Shown here: positions 56,570 to 64,000 of the stretch, piece by piece
Layout of the letters: each line of letters starts with the position of its first letter
How positions within the stretch are numbered: position 1 is the stretch's first letter
From: Sphagnum compactum
Taxonomy: Eukaryota > Bryophyta > Sphagnopsida > Sphagnales
Assembly (NCBI GenBank): GCA_965153455.1
Contig: OZ234503.1
Location: 13,459,118 to 13,523,117 of the forward strand
Direction of reading: 5' to 3'
DNA length: 64,000 nt
The notes under the pieces: generated by a model
The model's input: the letters and a program-made list of their open reading frames with translations, nothing else
What the model was told of the DNA's origin: nothing
Databases searched by the model: none
Made by a program: the position numbers and the translations under genes

Positions 56570-59500
56570 TGATTGCCTTTGTAATTTTTAAAATAAAAAC
56601 ATTGTTTCCTACTACCCATAACAAAGATGATGACCTTTAAACTTCAATGTCTTTTCAAATATGATCACTTTAATAACAAATCTAGTTTTCAACAAAAATT
56701 TCTGTTGCCACATGTTTTCAACACATACCTTTTTTCACTCTTGCCTTCTTTTTTCCTAATTTTTTTGTTCATGTGATTATTTTTTGCAAACTAACTTGGG
56801 CATTTTTCACATCCACATATTTTAAACTTGCAACAACTTTATCATCATTGTGATGTATTAACATGTTTTAGACATGAAATGACCAAAATAATTACCATTC
56901 ATCAACTTGTTGAAATTTCAAAGGATGATAATCAACAACATAATGTAATTTTGTTGCCATAGATGGGTACATTCATAGTATAATGTACCAAGGATTGTGT
57001 TGATTATACTTAATTTTTATAGTTTTCAACTTTGAAAAATCATTATAAAAGTTTGAAACATCATTTCATTTCAAAAAAATTTGTGCGATTTTGAATTGTT
57101 TTAGTGGTCATAAAGTAGTGGAAAGTTTGCAGTTGAATATTGCTTTTCGTTTCACATCCTTAATCCTATGCTAAACTTAACCATGCATGCTCCAAATTTA
57201 TAGAAAATCATACATGGATGAACCAAAAGGCCCAGTATGAAAAAAATAAAATAAAAATGCCCTAAATTGCCCTTAGTTGGGTGTGCTTTGTTTGCATTTA
57301 AACATATTTATCACCTTCAAAAACATAAAATTATAAAAACTTCCTTAAAGACAAAATGTTTTTTATTGTTTAAAGGAAGGCAATGTTGCATTTTCATGAA
57401 AAATGATACATAAGATTTAAGGTAATTGGTAAATTTGGGTTTATATATACAACACGACATTAGGAAAATGTGAATGTGCTTTTTGTTATTCAAACCTTCA
57501 TCAAACTTTGTTTTCAAATTTATGGGCTCTAATATACTTCATAAGAAGTGCCACATGTGTTTATATTTTTAAATGCACATGTATTGAATCCTTTTAATGG
57601 ATGTTGTTGATTTTGATTCTAAACATCTTTGAATCGCCAAAAAGTTCAAAATTTGTCATCATGGTTAAAAGCAAAATTATACATTTGATTATAATCTAGG
57701 TCCTCATGCAAAAAAAATAGTTTTTATTATAATATGAGTCATGTTTGGTCTCAATATTAATATCTAGTTCTAGAAATTACATTTAAAATACAATTTTGAT
57801 ATTTAATAGACCAATACATGTAGAACACGTGTAAAATGCAGTCCTTGGTAAGGATTCTAGCCTTGGTTGTCATGGTTCTTTTTACTGTGTTTTTACCTAG
57901 ATGTCAAGTTACTGTTTTCATCTTTCACAAAAGCGATCCCATAATGCATTAAATCAAAATTTTAAAATAAATCTTGCCATTATTTAATCATGGAAAGTCT
58001 TGTTGTGTCATGCATAGGGGTCCAAAATTCATTTAGATAGTTGATTGCCAATGCAAATGTGTTCATTACACCTTTGGACATCCAAAGACCAAAAACTTGT
58101 AACCATAGTTGTTGTAGATGCAAAATTAGATGACATATGTAAGTCCATAGTTTTTTTTTTAATCATCGCAAGAATCATTTTTTTCACCAAAGTAAAATGA
58201 AAAGGAAACACAACATGAAGGCATTGGTGTAATACCAATATCCATAACCAAATATTTTCACAAATGAGAAGTGACCTGAAACCTTTATATATATATATCT
58301 ATATATATATAGCATCGGATTTTCAAGAAAGTTCTGCTATGTTCCATCATTTTTTTAGTAAATATTTGTGGCCCCAAAAAATGATGTGATTGCACATCCA
58401 TTTGGCCCAAATTTCTTCTACAATTGTTAACTATGATTTGTTTGAACAACATAATTAGTAAGGACTAACTTCCTTTGAACAAACAACTTGGGGTGTGTAA
58501 AATTAACATGGGTCTTCATAGGAGTGATCCCATTATTTTCATTGCATTTTATAAAACTACTCTTTTGAATGGAACATTGAGACAAAACATCATCAACAAC
58601 TTGCTCTAATCTGTAGATAATATATCACAATGTCTACATGTTTACAAGATCCACACGTAATTTGTCATTAACAATAAAAGAATCCCTAACAAATAAATGC
58701 CCAATGATATGGTTTCCATAATGTAATTTGAGCTTGTATAGTTGCAAGTTGTGTAACTTCAAGATCAATGGAATTAACAACTTGTAAATGCAAAGCTTAT
58801 CACAAACTTTCAATATCATGAAATTTTCATAAAATTTGTGTGAAAACTGTTAAAAAAAATGTCTATATATAATTCATGGTTTTCAAAGTGTAAAAATAGT
58901 ACAATTTTTAAATTTTTTTAAAAAAATGATATATATTTTTATTTATGATGTTTTGATGTGAAGTATGTACGATTCACATTTAAACTAAATCTATGGAATT
59001 ATCGTGATATAATTTTGCATAAAACTATGCGATTTTTGTGTATTAAACATGAACATTCAAAAACAATGTTTAATTTCTTTGAATATTTAAAATATTAGAT
59101 ATGTACAAATATTGTTCCTATTAACCATTCATGTGATTTTTGTACAAATCAATGAAAATCGGATTTTACATGAAATTTATAGAATTTATGAAGCTTGATA
59201 AGTTTGTGATGAGTCAATTTCAAAATCTAACATGCTACCTTACACATAAAAAGTCCTTGCAATGAAGATATTTTCATGAACCTTGCCAACAGATTCAATA
59301 ATGCAAACATTCACTTTAGTCATTGCAAAATACAATGACCTACACATATGAACAACACAAGGAGTTTATAAGATTTGTTGTTAGACAATTCTATGAAGAA
59401 GTTGCAAGCAGACAAAATCATGAAGATTCATATACTATCTAGATTCAAATCTAGATTTTAAGGTGTGACCAAACAACATTGCTTATTACTATTGGGTTGC

Positions 59501-59700
59501 TTACTTTCAAAACAATGGTTTGGCAGAGGTAGGCCTATGCACAATCCCTCATGCCTAAAATAATTGTATGAAACTAAATGTATAATCATGTCCAGTTTTA
59601 AGTAAATACATTGACCTATGGTGCTTTTAACTTTTCTAAAGATGTACTTGTGAGTAAACGTTTATTATATGTTGTTGTTTCTCCATCATGCTAGGAAATC
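56570..59700. other. AT-rich gene desert
   Basis: No supported exon. A TA-rich run (TATATATATATCTATATATA) lies at 58288-58312. Several 60-70 codon minus-strand frames (for example 57317-57517 and 58029-58238) carry no known motif. Confidence 0.45.
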
Positions 59701-59718
59701 CATGAGGAGTAATTTTTC

Positions 59719-59918
59719 ATACTTGTCGCATGTCCATGTAGTTAAAATTTGGAAGACGACTTTCAACTTGTTGAAGCAAGTTGTGTAGAATTTTGTGTTG
59801 CCTTGGAAACTGATTGCTTAATAAGGGGTAACACTTGAAAGGATAGAGACAATTTGATACAACAACTTCCAATTCCCCTAAGCTATTGAAGTGTGCTCCT
59901 TTGCTATCTAACATGCGC
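59719..59918 (-). repeat. Inverted duplication, left arm with open frame
   Basis: On the minus strand it reads KGAHFNSLGELEVVVSNCL and FKCYPLLSNQFPRQHKILHN in one frame. The same peptide with conservative changes is read on the plus strand at 60738-60860 (right arm). The arms are about 1 kb apart and inverted. I do not recognise the protein; it is not a known transposase motif. Confidence 0.6.
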
Positions 59919-60167
59919 CATTGTGGTCACCCGAAACTTTGTCAACCCCAAACTACTCAATGTAGATGGTATCATAACTAATAGTCGTGCTTTCTTAAGG
60001 AGCTTCTTTGAGTTGTTCTTGACTAACTCACAAAACACAATTGATTTCCCTTGCAACTAAGGATGAAAGCCAAGGTAGCATTACAAAAGTTCACCCAAGG
60101 TCATTACCAAGTATGTATTGCCTCAAATAAGTGCATTGGAGAGAACATTAGTTTCCATCTTTGTCTT

Positions 60168-60392
60168 TCATATCTCGGTATCTTGCTTGTAAATTTCTAA
60201 TACATGTTTTTTTTCTTGCAGTTCTTGAGCAATAAAGTTTTTCTCCATCATTATTTCTTCCTTCAACATCCTCAAGATCCTTTCTTTTGCATTCTCATGA
60301 AGCTGTACTGAAATCACCTTGTGATTGGTTCTTTTGACTTCATCATCTAGGGTAGTCAGTCTATACACCAATGCCATATCCTTTTGCAACAA
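60168..60392 (-). other. Unassigned coiled-coil open frame
   Basis: An ATG-started frame of 74 codons, rich in Glu/Lys with heptad-like spacing (LTTLDDEVKRTNHKVISVQL, then KERILRMLKEEIMMEKNFIA). The composition looks like real coding sequence. It lies between the arms of the inverted duplication and may belong to the same unknown element or to a broken gene. No family is assigned. Confidence 0.35.
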
Positions 60393-60710
60393 CCCACAAA
60401 GACAAGCAACAATGACCTCAATCCAAATTCAAAACCTGTTCAGTTTAGGGTTTCTAAGATTTGACAAGTTTTGTGAGATTTATCATTGACATTTGAGGTG
60501 TTAAGATTTGGGTATACTTCTCGTTTTAGAGGATCAAAGAAGAAAGCTACAACTCAGATGAAAAATTCTGCATGCAAAGTTTTGTAGGAAACTTTTGCAA
60601 TAAGGTTTTTGCAACAGAGCTGAAATCCTGCATGAATTTTTTTGCAAAAATGTTTTGCAACAACATAGGAAGACAAGCAACAACAACCTCAATCCAAATT
60701 CACAAACAAA
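60389..60710 (+). repeat. Pair of ~50 bp direct repeats
   Basis: GACAAGCAACAATGACCTCA and GACAAGCAACAACAACCTCA, each followed by ATCCAAATTCA, occur near 60401 and 60671. TTTTGCAA words between them recur several times. The pair lies between the two arms of the inverted duplication. Confidence 0.6.
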
Positions 60711-60713
60711 AAA

Positions 60714-61034
60714 TTGATGATACTCCAAAGTCACATGTCAACCAGTAGAGGAGCACACTTCACTAGCTTAGGAGAATTGGAAGCTACTGTATTGAATTGT
60801 CTCAATCTTTTCAAGTGCTACCCATCATTAAGCAATCACTTTCCAAGGCAACACAAGACTCTGCACAGCTTCAACAAGTTGAGAGTAGCCTTCCAGTTTT
60901 TGACTACTTGGACATCTGACAAGGATGGAAAATTACCACTCATGGATTTTCAGGGATGGCAGGGAAACAGCAGTAGCATAGAAGTGTTTAGTTGTGGGTA
61001 CATCTTTAGAGGAGTAAGAGGAAAACAAAGTTGA
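60714..61034 (+). pseudogene. Inverted duplication, right arm with 106-codon frame
   Basis: One frame gives RGAHFTSLGELEATVLNCL, FKCYPSLSNHFPRQHKTLHS and then KLPLMDFQGWQGNSSSIEVF. The first about 45 residues match the left arm, with substitutions mostly at conservative positions. After that the two arms differ by a 4 bp indel that shifts the frame. The longer reading here suggests this arm is closer to the ancestral protein. No known domain is recognised, so a lineage-specific transposon or gene-family fragment is possible. Confidence 0.4.
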
Positions 61035-61039
61035 TGAAT

Positions 61040-62640
61040 CTGCTTATAACTGGACATGATTGTACATTTTGTTTCATACAATCTTCTAGACATGAGGGAT
61101 TGTATGTAGGCATACCAAACCATTGTTTGAAAGTAGGCAGCCCAGTGGTACTAAGCTGCTGAAATAGGCAGTCATCATTATTTTTCCATGTTAAGATTTC
61201 TCTCCTATGAGGAGAAGGGATGGAGTACTCTGCAGAGCAGGAGGGAGGGAAGATGAAGATAACAGGGATTATGAATGGAAACACCAAAGCATAAGCCTGT
61301 GGAAAGTGGTGCATGGGTTGGCTACTTAGTAAATGAGAAGGTGACAACCACACTCTCATCAGCATGGGAGTGACGATGGAGCTCTCTCTCTCTCTCATTG
61401 GAGCTGTGCAAGATTGACATGATTCTGTTAAAGCAATAGGTACTCAAGACTGCCATCATGGGATGGACTGATGGAGCTTTGATGATAGCAGTAACTCAAG
61501 ATGTTTCTGTTCAAGCAATTTGCACAAGAACTGTCACCAACAGAACTGCAACAAATGGAGAAGAAGATGTACTATACAACACAGAGAAATTATGTGGAAG
61601 CTGTATTTGAAAGGAATCACGGAAACTTAGACCAGCCTATGGCAGCTTGAGAGACAATGGCAATCAACAAGTCTAAGATGTTTTTCACAGATCATGGCAA
61701 GGTTTTGGGTGTTGGGTGTTGCCCATTTGATGCTTTGCAGCATCCCTTGCATGTGCTATGATGTTGGCCACTGGCACCCATGGTAGGATGGCAAGATTTC
61801 GGCTGTTGGCCTTTTGATGCCCAGCAGCATCCCTTGTATGTGCCATGTTGCTAGCAACCACCCATGGTAGTTGTGAGCATCTATTGCAAAGATCTTCATC
61901 ACTGAAGCTTAAGGACACAGTTTCTATTTTCTGTTGTTGATGCACATAATTCTGTACACTGTTGAGAGTTTATTTGCATCTCAATTTTGACAGTCGGTGG
62001 TCCAGTGGGTGGGTAGCTAGTTCCTGAGCCACCACACCTGGTTATTGTGTGCTGTAACAACTCCTGATTAGTACATGATATTTCAATTTCGTTTAAGAAG
62101 ATCTAGTATCCAATAGAATGTTTCAAAATTGGTTGTCCAAATTATCAATACCCAACTATTTGAAAAATGTTGGTACTATTTTCTTGCTTTTACAATCTAC
62201 TCACTTGCTCAAGTGCAATGGGTGGATGGGAGAACAGGTTTAGTAAATGCTGCCAAAGCCACCTTGGGGGCTCCCAACCAACAGAAGGCACTGATCAAGA
62301 AACAATGAATTGCATGCACAGCTTTGTTTGAAAATCAGGTTTCAGTGGAGATCAGTAATGAATCTTAGGAATAATCTGTCTGGGGGCAAGTCCTGCACAT
62401 TGATAACCAAACTGAAATGCACACATGATCCCTGGAAAAAAAATGACCAGAAATTTGCATCTAGATAGATCATGAACAACCCCAGGAGTACAGAAACTGA
62501 AAGGGTTGGTGGTTGTCATTGTCACCTAGGAGCTGGGAGCTTTTGTTTTCTTTGCAGGGCATGCTTTGCAGGGTTTTTGGCTTGCAGAAATGGATCCACT
62601 TTGAACCATCGTGTGGTACTACTACTATGATCTCTGTGCT
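61040..62640. other. No gene; includes a two-unit tandem repeat
   Basis: No supported exon. At 61694-61875 two units of about 90 bp share GGCAAG.TTT.GG..GTTGG, CAGCATCCCTTG.ATGTGC and ACCCATGGTAG. The right end should hold the 3' UTR of the hydrolase gene. The open frames here are products of the repeat or of chance. Confidence 0.45.
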
Positions 62641-64000
62641 TTATATTGAAGCTATGCGCACGAGAGCACTAAAAAGTTCAATGGGAGTTGAGAGAAAGGC
62701 CATATGATCTGCTCGAGACAAATGGAAAACTCTCTCCGGCTTGTTGGCATGGATGATCTGATCCTGCTCAGATGGCAATACAGCATGGTCATGTCCTGTG
62801 CGGATATAGAACCTGCGAATGCTGCCATACTTTGTACTGGTCAAGTTGAGCTTCTCGGTTCCTGGTTGATAAGGTGTTGGTGTGAACAGATCCTGGCCCA
62901 GGGTCACATACTGCACATCAAACACCACACGAGAAAAGGTTAGTGATAATACTATCTCTAACAGAAAAAAGGCTGTGAAATTTGAGGTCACTGATTTGTA
63001 GAAGAACATAGGAATTCAGGTTGGTCATGAGCTCTGTGGGTTGAAAATAGAATACCTGAAGAGGACTCTGGTTGAAGGCAAAAAGAGCAAGCCTTGTTTT
63101 GTTTGCATATACTGAAGTAGGGTTAGGAGAACCTGCATTTGCAAAATTCAGGATCAAGTCTTTGTTCCCTATTAACCTTGGAAACACCTGCACATGTGCC
63201 AGACCAATTATCATAATATGCCCTAATCCCTAAGCCCTATCTTTGTTCTAAATTTTGCTTTCAATGCTTATATTGCAGGTTCACCAAGTCAATCATCAGA
63301 TTGTTGCTGGCTGAGACATGTTTTCTTATGCATCAAAACTACAATCTCAATGATACCAAAATTGTGGATCATGAGCTCCCTGGATCAAAATCAACGCTAG
63401 ATTTACAAGAAGAAGAAGAAGAAGGATTCAAGAAGAAGATAGCTTCATGGAGTGCTGAGAAGTGCAGGCAATGATGGTACCGTGGGTGGAAAGGAGCTGA
63501 AGAAGGTCTGCCCATTAGTAGGCATATTGGATGCCAGAAAAACTGCTTTGGAAATCTTTTGTGGGTATGTTTCCATTGCAAATGAAATGCTTCCTCCTCC
63601 CAAGCTATGACCCAAGATGATCACCTGCTGTGCCCCACATTGTACACCCAGCACCACTCCTCATGGGATGATGATCACAAGAAGATGACATTGATCTCAT
63701 TCATAACCTGCATGAAGTAAACTTGAAACTCTAGCTCTCGAGAGAATCTAGAATGTTGAGTTGCATGAAAATCTAGGATGCACATCATGGGGATGCACAT
63801 TTATGAAGGATTGAAGATGATCTGCAGAAGGTGATATAAGTGCCAGAGCTGGAGATCTTCTCATTGGTCATCATTGTCATTACCTGACCATCAATGCTTG
63901 CAAGGAAGTCAAGGAGTGGCTGAGTATATTGCACAATAGTGACAACTTCATCAGCCACAACCTTGTTGATTCCATTGGCAGTAAGGTCAATGGCAGATGC
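62641..64000 (-). CDS. Methylesterase-like alpha/beta hydrolase (5' end outside window)
   Basis: Four exons in the window, 64000-63884 (partial), 63624-63481, 63187-63056 and 62910-62641, all phase 0, giving the last 220 residues. The order fits plant MES-type esterases (such as salicylate or jasmonate methylesterases). The cap of the first part is VTIVQYTQPLLDFLASIDG. The nucleophile elbow is VIILGHSLGGGSISFAMETY (Ser in GHSLG). PQKISKAVFLASNMPTNGQ follows, then a lid rich in Pro/Phe. YGSIRRFYIRTGHDHAVLPS carries the catalytic Asp and RADHMAFLSTPIELFSALV the catalytic His. The triad therefore looks complete. The first exon(s) with the oxyanion HG motif lie beyond 64000. Substrate cannot be told from sequence. 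The 63624 acceptor has a tandem CAGCAG, so one Gln may be added or lost by alternative splicing. Confidence 0.88.

Noticed and set aside
60168-60392. Coiled-coil frame as an intact small gene
   Set aside because: It has no supporting exon, promoter or family, and sits between repeat arms. It is kept only as an unassigned frame.
1-64000. CRISPR arrays, prophage, plastid or mitochondrial insertions
   Set aside because: No regularly spaced repeats, phage genes or organelle-type gene blocks were seen; the only tRNA is of the nuclear type.

Overview
This window is nuclear DNA of a land plant. It holds small-intron protein genes for chloroplast and housekeeping functions, a cytosolic-type tRNA-Ser, and long AT-rich stretches full of decayed DNA transposons. 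A broken PPR gene with PLS-style repeats, a hAT fossil of the ZNF862-like type and a gene-poor layout suggest a seed-free plant, most likely a fern. That placement is an inference from sequence style, not a proof. No CRISPR array, operon or bacterial feature is present.

Layout. Positions 1-3430 hold a broken pogo-type transposase, one copy of a MITE family, a trihelix-like fragment and a 78-80 bp tandem repeat. Positions 4254-6835 (+) encode HCF106, the TatB-like subunit of the thylakoid twin-arginine translocase. It is followed tail to tail by a membrane-anchored cyclophilin-like gene (7433-9782, -). A decayed gene with an OSB-type PDF motif followed by PPR repeats lies at about 12.4-14.4 kb. 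From 14.7 to 39 kb there is no intact gene. The stretch contains a PIF/Harbinger fossil (about 20.1 kb), a hAT fossil (31.9-33.0 kb), five more copies of the Tourist-like MITE, two of three CACTA-type MITEs, a long fold-back element (38.0-38.35 kb) and several short repeats.

From 39.6 kb the GC content rises. A DUF506 (PDDEXK_6) gene lies at 40488-42127 (+), a conserved plant gene of unknown function at 46446-49161 (-), tRNA-Ser(UGA) at 51163-51244 (-), and a chloroplast GDT1-family Mn/Ca transporter (PAM71/CMT1-like) at 52317-55567 (-). After another AT-rich block comes an inverted duplication carrying an unrecognised ORF (59.7-61.0 kb). The window ends inside a methylesterase-type alpha/beta hydrolase gene (62641 to beyond 64000, -).

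Two of the intact genes act in chloroplast membranes: HCF106 in protein export and the GDT1-type carrier in Mn/Ca supply. They are not clustered in any functional sense. I give exon limits for every intact gene; reading phases agree at all junctions except two uncertain splice sites in HCF106. The most novel items are the two MITE families, the PDF-PPR fossil, the fold-back element, the inverted ORF duplication and the altered active site of the cyclophilin-like protein.
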